Source: Dyadobacter sp. CY312 (lineage in GTDB: Bacteria > Bacteroidota > Bacteroidia > Cytophagales > Spirosomataceae). From it: a stretch of 64,000 nt of DNA. Within the stretch, counting starts at the first letter, position 1; the number at the start of each line of letters is the position of its first letter. The DNA is taken from NCBI RefSeq assembly GCF_021390535.1, contig NZ_JAJUXG010000007.1, positions 62,001 through 126,000 on the forward strand, given 5' to 3'. Made by a program: the position numbers and the translations under genes. Shown in pieces: positions 1 through 8,701 of this stretch. Below the pieces are notes generated by a model. That model saw only the letters and a list, made by a program, of their open reading frames with translations. It had not been told where the DNA came from and searched no databases.

Positions 1-1077
1 ACCGACCTTGTTGCCGAAGTGGAGGCCAGTGTTTACATTCTCGATTGTCTTCCAAATCTGACCATTCGCACCGATAGTGTTTACAGTATGACCGCAACGG
101 AAGTAGCCAAGCGAATCAAAGATGCGGTGAGGACTTTGAAAAATAAACACACGGATACACCAATTGCGTTGGCAGGGCATCCCGGCTGTACGGATGGCGC
201 CATTAATCCCAAAAGACTTTCCTATTGTCAGGAAGCAAACAAGGTATTGACTGAAACTTTTGCCGAACTAAAGGCGGAAGGAATACAGGGTATTTACCTT
301 ATTCCAAGTGATGATTTTCAACAGGGAATTGAAACTATGGTGGATGGCACGCATCCGACAGACCTTGGCATGATGCTTTATGCGCAGGGCTACGAAAAAC
401 ACCTTCGTAAAATACTGCATGAAGAAGCTGGGACGATGATGACGACCAGGCCACGTACTCAGCTACGAGAGTTGAATAATTATGATTGGGAAACCCGGCA
501 CCGGGATATTTTAGAACTGAATTCTAAAACTCCACCTAAAACCGTGGTGATTGGTAATTCCATCACACATTTTTGGGGAGGATTGCCAAAAGGTCCGCGC
601 GCAGTTGGAGAAACGTCATGGTCGGATACATTCGGGAAAAACAAAGTTCTGAATGCAGGTTATGGTTGGGACAGGATCGAAAACGTGTTGTGGCGTATTT
701 ACAGCGGCGAATTGGATGGATTTACAGCCAATCAAATTTTCGTCAATATTGGTACCAATAACCTTCAACATAATACTGACGAGCAGATTGTAGAAGGCTG
801 GGAATTGTTGATAAATGCGATTAAACAGCGCCAACCCACGGCTGGACTTTACATGATAGGAATTTATCCGAGAAGAAATCAGGAAGAACGTGTAACTAAA
901 ATCAATTTGCAACTCGCCAAACTATGCGGATCACTAAACATCCATTACATCAATCCCGGAAAAGTATTTTTAAAATCCGATGGCAAAATTGACGAAGGCA
1001 TGTTCTCCGACGGTCTGCATCCAAACGAAAAGGGATATACAAAGCTGGGAGCTGCAATAAAGCCTTATGTGAAGTGA
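1..1077 (+). CDS. SGNH/GDSL hydrolase with two tandem domains, 5' truncated by the window
   Basis: The reading frame is open from base 1, so the true start lies outside the window; a GTG at 19 is only the first internal candidate. The protein carries the end of one SGNH hydrolase domain (catalytic DGTHPTDLG block near residue 117 of the GTG-initiated form) followed by a complete second one: GNSITHFW (Ser block), NAGYGWDR, GTNN (Asn block) and DGLHPNEKGY (Asp-His block). SGNH enzymes are esterases that remove acyl or acetyl groups from sugars or lipids. Two hydrolase units in one chain suggest a secreted polysaccharide or glycoside esterase, but the substrate cannot be read from the sequence. 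Confidence 0.85.
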   Translation, partial: TDLVAEVEASVYILDCLPNLTIRTDSVYSMTATEVAKRIKDAVRTLKNKHTDTPIALAGHPGCTDGAINPKRLSYCQEANKVLTETFAELKAEGIQGIYLIPSDDFQQGIETMVDGTHPTDLGMMLYAQGYEKHLRKILHEEAGTMMTTRPRTQLRELNNYDWETRHRDILELNSKTPPKTVVIGNSITHFWGGLPKGPRAVGETSWSDTFGKNKVLNAGYGWDRIENVLWRIYSGELDGFTANQIFVNIGTNNLQHNTDEQIVEGWELLINAIKQRQPTAGLYMIGIYPRRNQEERVTKINLQLAKLCGSLNIHYINPGKVFLKSDGKIDEGMFSDGLHPNEKGYTKLGAAIKPYVK

Positions 1078-1221
1078 TTTTTTTAGGGAGTGAGACGTAA
1101 AATGTGAAAAGTGGGGGGCACATTGTAGCCAATTATTTTATGCCCGGCCTACCAACATTCGTGTCTTAATGGCAAAAAAAGTGAAAAATAAATCATCTCA
1201 CTTTTCACTCAAATCGAACAG

Positions 1222-2118
1222 CTAATTCAACACTATCCCCAAACCGAACAGAATTACGAACAAAAGCGTAGACAATGCCATTTGTTTGAGATATGGATCG
1301 AGTTCTGATGCTTTTTTTAGTCTCGTAATTGCCAATCCGTTTTTGATAAACAAGGGAAAACTAAGAAGGAAAAGCAAACTGGTAAAGCTGGAAAAGTTTT
1401 GGATCGTATAAATCAAAATACAAAGCATGCCTGTAAGCAATATCGTCCAGTGATAGATAACCGCCTTTTCACGTCCAAGTCTTACAGGAATTGAATTTTT
1501 ACCAGTAGCTCTGTCCGATTCGATATCACGGATGTTGTTGATGTTCAATACACCCACAGCAAAAAGTCCGCAACTGCTAGCAGGTAGTAGCAAATCCCAG
1601 TTCCAAACCAGCGTATGCAGGTAGCTGCTGCCAATAACGCCTACCCAGCCGAAGAATACAAGAACAGATAAATCTCCCAGTCCCACGTAGCCATATGGGC
1701 GCTTTCCTGCTGTATATGTTATGGCCGCGATTATACAGGCAATCCCGATTCCGAGAAAAACCCAAAAGGTATTCGCCGGAGCATTTTTCAAAGCAATGGT
1801 CAGTAACGCTATCCCGGAAATCAGCGCAAGGATTGAGAAAACGATAATGGCTTTGAGCATGGTGGAGGCCGGAATAGCGCCCGAGTGAACTGCACGTATA
1901 GGGCCTTCCCGCAGTTCGGTATCTTTTCCGTTTACAGCATCACCGTAATCATTGGCAAAGTTGGATAGTACCTGCAACAATATCGTCGTCAGTACGCTGA
2001 GCGAAGCGACTGTCCAGCTAAAATTTCCCGTTGCAGCAGCCAGGAAGCTGCCCATTAGTATACAGGAAAGGGCAAGAGGTAATGTGCGGGGACGTGCTGC
2101 TTCTATCCAGGATTTCAT
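1222..2118 (-). CDS. menA: 1,4-dihydroxy-2-naphthoate polyprenyltransferase
   Basis: MenA is an inner-membrane UbiA-family enzyme that attaches the polyprenyl tail to 1,4-dihydroxy-2-naphthoate in menaquinone synthesis. The 298-residue protein has the family length, about eight hydrophobic segments, the N-terminal EAARPRTLPLAL start and both Asp-rich prenyl-diphosphate/Mg motifs: NDYGDAVNGKD near residue 56 and NNIRDIESD near residue 193. The first motif plus GPIRAVHSG is typical of MenA rather than UbiA. It stands alone, separated from the upstream glutathione peroxidase gene by a hairpin. Menaquinone is the usual quinone of Bacteroidota, so this is a housekeeping gene. Confidence 0.93.
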   Translation of the reverse strand: MKSWIEAARPRTLPLALSCILMGSFLAAATGNFSWTVASLSVLTTILLQVLSNFANDYGDAVNGKDTELREGPIRAVHSGAIPASTMLKAIIVFSILALISGIALLTIALKNAPANTFWVFLGIGIACIIAAITYTAGKRPYGYVGLGDLSVLVFFGWVGVIGSSYLHTLVWNWDLLLPASSCGLFAVGVLNINNIRDIESDRATGKNSIPVRLGREKAVIYHWTILLTGMLCILIYTIQNFSSFTSLLFLLSFPLFIKNGLAITRLKKASELDPYLKQMALSTLLFVILFGLGIVLN

Positions 2119-2152
2119 TGTTTTTCGTAAAAGTTATTTTGGAGAGGTATTT

Positions 2153-2200
2153 AAAAACCCATAGGCATACACATTTTACAATGCATGGCTATGGGTTTAA
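2153..2200 (-). terminator. Hairpin between the glutathione peroxidase gene and menA
   Basis: The arms AAACCCATAG and CTATGGGTTT are perfectly complementary, with extra pairing inside (GCATAC/GCATG side). Read on the minus strand the hairpin is followed by a short T-rich run, so it probably ends the glutathione peroxidase transcript before menA. Confidence 0.6.
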
Positions 2201-2236
2201 TCACTTATCCGATATTGTAATCACAATTGACATGTA

Positions 2237-2821
2237 TCAGATTCCTACTGCCTTCAAAAATTCAGGATCAGTAGGAAGTATTTTAGAGGCAAAAAACTGG
2301 GTCAATTCACCGTTTTCATTCACTACATATTTGCAGAAATTCCATGAAGGTTCTTTGTCGTTCCAGCCATTAAGATCTTTTGTACTTAGCCATTTGTAAA
2401 GAGGCGCTTTGTTTTCTCCCTTCACTTCTACTTTTTCAAACATTGGAAACGTAACACCGTAAGTCGCTGAGCAGAACGTCGCGATTTCTTCGCTTGTACC
2501 TGGTTCCTGGCCACCAAAGTTGTTGGACGGGAAACCCAATACAACAACTTTGTCTCCATGATCCTTGTTGAATTTTTCCCAGTCAGCATACTGCTTGGTA
2601 TATCCGCACTTAGATGCAACATTAAGAATAACCACTTTTTTCCCTTTATACTGGCTTAGGTCAACTACCTTGTCTCCAACAAGAGACTTTACTTTAAAAT
2701 CGTATAAAGATTGCTTGGCAACAGGTACTTCGGCAGGCCTTTTTACAATTTCGCTTTTGTCGGCAAAAATACCCGTGATCAGTGATGTAATCATGATAAA
2801 AACTGTCTTTAAAAAGTCCAT
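2237..2821 (-). CDS. Glutathione peroxidase family thiol peroxidase, exported
   Basis: This is a Cys-type member of the glutathione peroxidase family, which reduces hydroperoxides, in bacteria commonly with thioredoxin as the reductant. Visible motifs are NVASKCGYTKQY with the peroxidatic Cys, LGFPSNNFGGQEPG with the catalytic Gln region, and PSWNFCKYVV with the catalytic Trp-Asn. The first about 20 residues (MDFLKTVFIMITSLITGIF) are hydrophobic and are followed by a linker, suggesting export or membrane anchoring; the catalytic domain then has the usual length of about 160 residues. Role: peroxide defence, probably at the periplasmic face. Confidence 0.92.
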   Translation of the reverse strand: MDFLKTVFIMITSLITGIFADKSEIVKRPAEVPVAKQSLYDFKVKSLVGDKVVDLSQYKGKKVVILNVASKCGYTKQYADWEKFNKDHGDKVVVLGFPSNNFGGQEPGTSEEIATFCSATYGVTFPMFEKVEVKGENKAPLYKWLSTKDLNGWNDKEPSWNFCKYVVNENGELTQFFASKILPTDPEFLKAVGI

Positions 2822-2958
2822 ATTAATTATTGGTTATCGGTTAAAAGTAATAGCAAAAATCAGTTTTATTATTGATCTAACTAATTGCTTAAAGCAGATC
2901 GCTAAGAGCTATTTAATCCAAATCAGACTGGTCATTCAGCTGTTTATCCTGGCCCGGC

Positions 2959-4737
2959 TTACATTCTTTCCGGTACATCTATTCCCAATAACTCCAAAGC
3001 GCTGTGAATCGTTTCAGAAACGACTTTGGATAACGCAATTCTAAATTTTACAGCTTCCGGATCAGGATCCTGGAAAATGGAAACCTCTGCATAAAACTGG
3101 TTGTACACCTTCGCCAGCTCAAAAGCGTACAATGAAATCACAGAAGGAGCGAATTCGTTGGCAGCAGTAAGAACGCGGGACGGGTACAGCGATAATGAGA
3201 AGATAAGCTCCTTTTCTGCTGCGTGAATTTTATAGTTTTCAGACGGTACCGTTGGAATCAATCCACTCTGCTCCGCTTTGCGTAAAATAGAGCGTATTCG
3301 TGCATAAGTGTATTGTATGAATGGACCTGTATGTCCTTGGAAATCAATTGATTCTTCCGGGTTGAAAAGCATTCTTTTCTTAGGGTCAACCTTCAAAAGG
3401 AAATATTTTAAAGCACCAAGAGCAAGCTGATCGTATAGCTTTTTGGCTTCTGCGCTTTCAAAATCGTCAATTTTTCCTAATTCTTGTGTGCGATCCGCTG
3501 CGGTTTGAATCATCTGAGAAACCAGTTCATCGGCATCCACTACGGTACCTTCACGCGATTTCATTTTACCTGATGGAAGGTCAACCATACCATAACTGAT
3601 GTGGTAACAACCATCTGCATAAGGACGTCCCAATCTTTTTAATATTGCAAAAAGAACTTTGAAATGGTAATCCTGCTCATTTCCCACAACCCATAAGTAT
3701 CTGTTATTGTGAAAATCGCTGAATTTCAGTTCGGTTGTTCCAAGATCCTGGGTAATGTATACCGAAGTTCCATCGCCACGAAGCACCAATTTTTCATCAA
3801 GGCCTTCTTCTTTCAGATCTATCCATACAGAATTGTCGTCTTTTCGGAAGAATACATTCTTTTTAAGCCCTTCTTCGATGATATCTTTTCCTAACAAATA
3901 GGTGTTGGATTCGTAATAGGTTTTGTCAAATGCAACACCGATTTTATCGTATGTCTGGCGGAAACCGTCATACACCCAGCCATTCATTTTATTCCAAAGA
4001 TCCACAACAGCCTGGTCGCCCTGTTCCCAGGCCAGAAGAAGCTGCTGCGCTTCGAGCATCCACGGTGCTTTTTTAGCGGCGAGTTCCTCACTCATGCCTT
4101 CTTCTACCAGCTTACCGATTTGTGCTTTGTATTCTTTATCAAACAGCACGTAATACTTACCCGCAAGATGGTCGCCTTTCAACCCAGACGATTCCGGAGT
4201 TTCGCCGTTGCCAAGCTCACGGTAAGCGAGCATAGACTTGCAGATGTGAATTCCACGGTCGTTAACCAGGCAGGTCTTCACAACATCATAGCCGCTGGCT
4301 TTCAGGATTCTGGCGAGAGAGTCTCCCAGAAAGTTATTTCTTAAATGTCCGAGATGGAGCGGTTTATTGGTATTTGGAGATGAGAATTCAACCATCACCG
4401 ACTCCCCGTTTGAGGGGAAAGTGCCAAATGCAGGATTTGTAAGAATGCTATCGAATAGTCCCCGCCAGGTCGAATCTTTTAGGCTCAGGTTCAGAAATCC
4501 CTGCACGACGTTGAAATGTGAAACAAGAGAAGAACTCTCCTGAAGTTCGGTGCCAATGATCTGACCTATTTCGGCTGGGGATTTTCTTGCAGTTTTGCTT
4601 AGCGAGAAAGTAACAAATGTGTAAAATCCTTCAAATTCCTTTTTGGTAGGTTGCAAAATGATATCGTCCGCAGCTACATCGAAATGTTTCTGGATTGCTA
4701 TTCTTATATCTTCTTTTAAAATTGCTTCAATCGTCAT
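2959..4737 (-). CDS. argS: Arginyl-tRNA synthetase
   Basis: Class I aminoacyl-tRNA synthetase that charges tRNA-Arg in the cytoplasm. The 592-residue protein shows the N-terminal tRNA-recognition (Add-1-like) domain, the HIGH-type motif HLGHLRNN near residue 127, VEFSSPNTNKPLH just before it, the GMVDLPSGKMKSREGT segment standing for KMSKS, and the C-terminal DALR anticodon-binding domain ending in LGIDVPERM. The length is normal for the family. The start is an ATG with no competing upstream ATG. It is divergent from the secreted protein gene at 4999 across about 260 bp of AT-rich DNA that probably holds both promoters. Confidence 0.97.
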   Translation of the reverse strand: MTIEAILKEDIRIAIQKHFDVAADDIILQPTKKEFEGFYTFVTFSLSKTARKSPAEIGQIIGTELQESSSLVSHFNVVQGFLNLSLKDSTWRGLFDSILTNPAFGTFPSNGESVMVEFSSPNTNKPLHLGHLRNNFLGDSLARILKASGYDVVKTCLVNDRGIHICKSMLAYRELGNGETPESSGLKGDHLAGKYYVLFDKEYKAQIGKLVEEGMSEELAAKKAPWMLEAQQLLLAWEQGDQAVVDLWNKMNGWVYDGFRQTYDKIGVAFDKTYYESNTYLLGKDIIEEGLKKNVFFRKDDNSVWIDLKEEGLDEKLVLRGDGTSVYITQDLGTTELKFSDFHNNRYLWVVGNEQDYHFKVLFAILKRLGRPYADGCYHISYGMVDLPSGKMKSREGTVVDADELVSQMIQTAADRTQELGKIDDFESAEAKKLYDQLALGALKYFLLKVDPKKRMLFNPEESIDFQGHTGPFIQYTYARIRSILRKAEQSGLIPTVPSENYKIHAAEKELIFSLSLYPSRVLTAANEFAPSVISLYAFELAKVYNQFYAEVSIFQDPDPEAVKFRIALSKVVSETIHSALELLGIDVPERM

Positions 4738-4998
4738 GAAAATTATTTTAAATTGACAGTCAGTGCTTTTCTGAGAATTCAGGGTAGATTTCTCTTATTT
4801 TTTATTTGAATAAAAATATTATCAGTATTAATAAGGATGTTATCCTTTTTGATGCAAAATTAGGGTAAATATTGAACCGACTTGCACCCCGGTAAAAGAA
4901 GTTATGAAACAGGTATTGATTGGCTGAAGGAATAGGACGAAAAATCCCCTTTGTGGTCCGTATCTTATTCATAAAACGTTAAAATTAACCTTTGGCAA

Positions 4999-6546
4999 AT
5001 GAAGAGGCGAATTCTATACAATGTATTTTCTGTAGTATTTCTTTCTGCCGGCCTGGCGCTTATCTGTCCGGCTTATGCTCAGCTCGAACAATCCGATCGG
5101 CTGGAAATTCCTGCAAGTTCTTATTCTACCGAGCAGTTTGAGGTTTTTGGCCTGGGAGAAGAGGGAATCTTATCCGTGATACGCGGAGACCCTTTTTCGA
5201 GCCGGAGCGAGCAATGGCAGTTTGTCAAGTATGATACAACGCTTAAAGCAGTATGGCGGAATGCCTACAAACTTGATTTTAGATATACGCCCGTGATGGC
5301 GCACAAAACGGAGCACTTTGGCTATTGGCTTTTCGCTGAGCCGGATACCGACCGCTTTCTTTTTTTAAAACTCAATTTTTCTGACGGTACGATAGATATT
5401 CACAAAGGAAACCTGTTGGCTGGCGTAGATGTGCAGCAGTTCAAAGTGATTGGAAGTAAGGCTCTTATTTCGGGTTATTACAGGTCCAGACCGGTGGTAT
5501 TGGTTCATTCTTTCTTCGACCATACAACCAGGGTATTACCAGGCCTCTACGAGAAGAACACGGAGATTAATAATGTGGACATCAATGAAGTGGACGGGTA
5601 CATCAATGTGATTACCTACGCGTATCGTAAAAAGAACTGTGTATTTGAAATAAAAACTTACAGTTATGAAGGGAAGTTGCTGAAAAAAACAACGCTAAGT
5701 GATCCTAAAAACAGCTTCATATCCGGCCAGATTGTACCATTAAATCCTGACGATTCTTATCTGATAGGAAATTATTCTGTGGGATGTACGCCTTATTCCC
5801 AAGGGCTGTATGTTACACACATTGAGCATAATGAACCAGCGCAGCCGGAGTTTATAGAGTTCTCGGAATTGCAGAACTTTTTCAACTTTATGAAGCCTAA
5901 ACGGCGCCAGAAAATGCTGGAGCGCATTGGGAAGCGTAAAAGTATGGGTAAGGAAAATAGGTTTCGTTACAGGTTACTTGTGCATGAACTGATCCAGACG
6001 GAGAATGAAATTGTGCTGGTTGCAGAGGTATACTACCCGAATCAAAGGTCTACTACACCCGTTATTTCCGGGGGAATGACCCGACCTTATATCTCCCGTT
6101 CAATAGAAGGATATCGCTATACACACGCTATCGTCTGTGGCTTTGACAGAAATGGGAAATTCAAATGGGATAATTGTATAACCATCAAAGATCTGACCAG
6201 TTTTGATCTTCAGGAAATGGTGCAAATCACACGTGTTGATGATTATTTTGTTTTGGCATACCCGCAAGAAGGTGAAATCCATACGGAGGTCATCAGAAGA
6301 GACAAGGTGGTTGTGCAAGGTGAAAAGTTCAAAATTGAAACCAAGCAGGAGGGACAGAAAATTCTTAACAACGAAGACGGCTACCTGTTACCATGGTACG
6401 GACAGTATTTTCTTGCCTATGGAATGCAGAGAGTTGGAGGCTCATCAATAGGGCAGGGAAAGGAAGTTTTCTATGTCAACAAGCTCAATTACAAAACCGA
6501 AGATATAGGTAAGGTGGAAAATGCTGAGGATAAGGAGCTCAGGTAA
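4999..6546 (+). CDS. Secreted protein of unknown function
   Basis: I do not recognise a named family. The 515-residue product begins with a clear signal peptide (MKRRILYNVFSVVFLSAGL, cleavage probably after PAYAQ near residue 28). The rest is rich in short beta-strand-like segments with repeated pattern (GYWLFAEPDTDRFLFL, KALISGYYRSRPVVLV, DDSYLIGNYSVG, DDYFVLAYPQEG), as expected of a beta-propeller or similar all-beta fold. A basic stretch (KPKRRQKMLERIGKRK) interrupts it near residue 300. It is a single-gene unit between argS and pyrR, both on the other strand. Location is probably periplasm or outer surface; no catalytic signature is visible. Confidence 0.8.
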   Translation: MKRRILYNVFSVVFLSAGLALICPAYAQLEQSDRLEIPASSYSTEQFEVFGLGEEGILSVIRGDPFSSRSEQWQFVKYDTTLKAVWRNAYKLDFRYTPVMAHKTEHFGYWLFAEPDTDRFLFLKLNFSDGTIDIHKGNLLAGVDVQQFKVIGSKALISGYYRSRPVVLVHSFFDHTTRVLPGLYEKNTEINNVDINEVDGYINVITYAYRKKNCVFEIKTYSYEGKLLKKTTLSDPKNSFISGQIVPLNPDDSYLIGNYSVGCTPYSQGLYVTHIEHNEPAQPEFIEFSELQNFFNFMKPKRRQKMLERIGKRKSMGKENRFRYRLLVHELIQTENEIVLVAEVYYPNQRSTTPVISGGMTRPYISRSIEGYRYTHAIVCGFDRNGKFKWDNCITIKDLTSFDLQEMVQITRVDDYFVLAYPQEGEIHTEVIRRDKVVVQGEKFKIETKQEGQKILNNEDGYLLPWYGQYFLAYGMQRVGGSSIGQGKEVFYVNKLNYKTEDIGKVENAEDKELR

Positions 6547-6696
6547 GCTTAGTTTTTAAGTTAAAAGTTTACAGTAAAAAAGTTACAATAAACAGTTTTT
6601 GTTGCTGATTATTAATTGAATGGGCAAATAATGCGGGGCTAGAAACAGGGCCTGTTTACTTAACTGTAAACTCATTTTAGACTGTAAACCTGCAAA

Positions 6697-7239
6697 CTAA
6701 TCCACCATCCAGATGTGATCAGCAGTAAATCCCTGTTCTTTCCACTCTACCTGTACCCTCTGGCTTTCAAGCGTGCTTACTTTCATGCCTACATAATCAG
6801 GTTCAATCGGGAGCTCACGGTTGTAGCGTCTGTCAATCAATACCAGTAATTCGACCATCTTGGGTCGCCCAAAGGCCGTCATGGCATCCAGTGCGGCTCT
6901 TACCATTCGTCCGCTAGCCAGCACATCGTCTATAAGTATCACACGTTTTCCTTCGATCAGGAAAGGAACATTTGTTTTGTTTGGTAAAAGCGGGGAATCC
7001 CTGCGGCGAAAGTCATCTCTGTAAAAAGTGGCATCCAAATGACCAATGGGAATATCCTTTCCCGTAATTTGTCGTAATTCTGTAATTACACGTTCTGCAA
7101 AGTGGATTCCTCTTGGCTGAAGACCCATGACAACAGAATTGGAAAAATCCTGATGGTTTTCAATAAGTTGCTGGCAGAGCCGGCTGGTCATAATTTCCAG
7201 CAGCGGGCTGCTTAGTATCAATCGTTTTTGGGGCGTCAT
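6697..7239 (-). CDS. pyrR: PyrR-type phosphoribosyltransferase
   Basis: PyrR proteins are uracil phosphoribosyltransferases that, in many bacteria, also bind pyr mRNA to regulate pyrimidine synthesis. The 180-residue protein has the type I phosphoribosyltransferase fold with the PRPP loop VILIDDVLASGRMVRAAL near residue 97, plus GLQPRGIHFAERV, the DATFYRDDF loop and LIDRRYNRELPIEPDYVG, all characteristic of PyrR. No pyr biosynthetic gene lies next to it, so whether it regulates RNA here or only salvages uracil is open. It is divergent from pth. Confidence 0.9.
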   Translation of the reverse strand: MTPQKRLILSSPLLEIMTSRLCQQLIENHQDFSNSVVMGLQPRGIHFAERVITELRQITGKDIPIGHLDATFYRDDFRRRDSPLLPNKTNVPFLIEGKRVILIDDVLASGRMVRAALDAMTAFGRPKMVELLVLIDRRYNRELPIEPDYVGMKVSTLESQRVQVEWKEQGFTADHIWMVD

Positions 7240-7305
7240 GTATTTTGCATGAATTTTAGCCTAAATTAACTTGACAATTGTGAAATCTAAAACTTTTCAG
7301 GTTAA

Positions 7306-7313
7306 TAGATTTG
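7306..7313 (+). promoter_or_regulatory. Possible Bacteroidota -7 box upstream of pth
   Basis: TAGATTTG fits the TAnnTTTG -7 consensus of Bacteroidota sigma factor and lies about 77 bp before the pth start. A matching -33 TTTG at the right distance is not obvious, so the call is weak. Confidence 0.35.
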
Positions 7314-7389
7314 TTAATTTATTTCGGGATCGCTTTCTCAATTAGCTTATTTTGCGATTTGATCCGCTTGAACATACAATATTGCACAA

Positions 7390-7950
7390 ATGAAATACCT
7401 CATTGCCGGCCTTGGAAATATAGGTCCTGAATACGCGCTAACCAGACATAATGTAGGTTTCATGGTTTTGGACAGACTTGCTGCGTCCAATGGTTTTACA
7501 TTTTCTTTCGAAAAACTGGCGTTTGTTGCCGAATGGAAGCACAAAGGGCGCCAGTTCTATTTTATTAAGCCGACTACTTTCATGAATCTGAGCGGGAAAG
7601 CGATCCGGTACTATATGGATCAGTTTAAAATTTCACCTGAAAACCTTTTGGTAGTTGTAGACGAGCTGCAACTGGAGTTTGGTACACTCAGGCTAAAACC
7701 GAAAGGCAGCCACGGCGGACATAACGGACTCAGGCATATTGAGGAGGTTTTAGGCAACTCCAATTACTCCAGACTGAGGTTCGGGATAGGTAATAATTTT
7801 CCTCGCGGAAGACAGGTAGATTATGTTTTGAAGGCGTTTTCGAAAGACGAAATGGTAGAATTGCCTATCTTTTTGGACCGGGCAGGGGATATGGTCGTTT
7901 CGTTTTGCACTTTGGGTATACAAGCTACAATGAATAATTATAATCAATGA
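7390..7950 (+). CDS. pth: Peptidyl-tRNA hydrolase
   Basis: Pth releases peptides from peptidyl-tRNA that drops off the ribosome. The 186-residue protein matches the family length and motifs: LIAGLGNIGPEYALTRHNVG with the catalytic His, KPTTFMNLSGKAI, DELQLEFGTLRLKPKGS with the conserved Asp, and GGHNGLRHI. The ATG at 7390 directly precedes the LIAGLGN strand, leaving no room for a different start. It is monocistronic and divergent from pyrR. Confidence 0.96.
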   Translation: MKYLIAGLGNIGPEYALTRHNVGFMVLDRLAASNGFTFSFEKLAFVAEWKHKGRQFYFIKPTTFMNLSGKAIRYYMDQFKISPENLLVVVDELQLEFGTLRLKPKGSHGGHNGLRHIEEVLGNSNYSRLRFGIGNNFPRGRQVDYVLKAFSKDEMVELPIFLDRAGDMVVSFCTLGIQATMNNYNQ

Positions 7951-8675
7951 TTGTATTTTTTTAAGAATTTATAATTATTTCAAGAATCATATAAATTTTG
8001 GCAAATGCTATTTTTGTAAAATATTATTTTAACACAGACGCTGTAAGTATCTGATTGTTGTTTTAATGCAGCAAGTAAGCTTTAATTGTTCCAAATATTA
8101 TTCTGTTTGTGAGCTTTATTGTTATTTGTAATTATGAAATTTATAGTGATATTTGTATTACGATTCAGTTGCAACCGAATTGAATTAAACCATGAAGGGA
8201 ATTGTTATTGGCTTGATGGGGCAATTTGACAAATGGATCGTGTTGATTTGGGTCGTTGCCAGTGAATGAGGAGTAAAACTAAATGTCTCTGCCTAAATCG
8301 AAACAAGAATTTATTTCGTATATACGTTGAAATCCTTGTTGAGAATTTTGCTAGAAAAAATGGAGTATTATAAGAACGGAAGTGACTTTATAGAACCAAT
8401 CGACGTCTGATATAATAACTTTCCGAGATTGCGACGTAAAGGTTTTAAGTAAGAAGTAGTACAATTATACACTGAACTGAAAGTAGTTATTTGTAGTTAA
8501 GTGCTTAATTGAAAATGGAAAGAGGAACAAAGAAATTAAATGTTCTGGTCCGAAATTTTAGGTTTTGAAATTAATACAGATTGACTAACATTGATGGTGA
8601 CTAATGCACTCAATTGTAGTAATCTGAAAGATATTAAAGATAAGAAAAGGTTAAGGGTTTAGGAATAGTCAGTAT
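7951..8675. other. Long AT-rich intergenic gap without a supported gene
   Basis: This is the longest gene-free stretch of the window (about 725 bp). Only very short frames are present, for instance an ATG frame of 25 codons at 8192-8269 and one of 16 codons near 8360. None has a recognisable product. I see no tRNA cloverleaf, repeat pair or transposase remnant. It may hold a small RNA or a decayed gene, but nothing can be named. Confidence 0.6.
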
Positions 8676-8701
8676 AAAGCCATCTCATTTGAGATGGCTT
8701 T
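8676..8701. terminator. Hairpin at the 3' end of the OmpA-family gene
   Basis: AAAGCCATCTC and GAGATGGCTTT form an 11-bp perfect stem with a 4-nt loop. On the plus strand it is followed by TATCTTTTTA. It overlaps the stop codon of the minus-strand OmpA-family gene, so it may act in either direction. Confidence 0.6.

Noticed and set aside
6566..6689. GTTTACAGT inverted repeats between the secreted unknown and pyrR as a terminator or attenuator for pyrR
   Set aside because: The arms are 10 bp but almost 90 bp apart, AT-rich and of a type scattered between genes; no pyrimidine attenuator layout is visible and the site is downstream of pyrR.
8192..8269. 25-codon ORF as an annotated gene
   Set aside because: Too short, no ribosome-binding evidence or homologue that I recognise; kept only as an observation.
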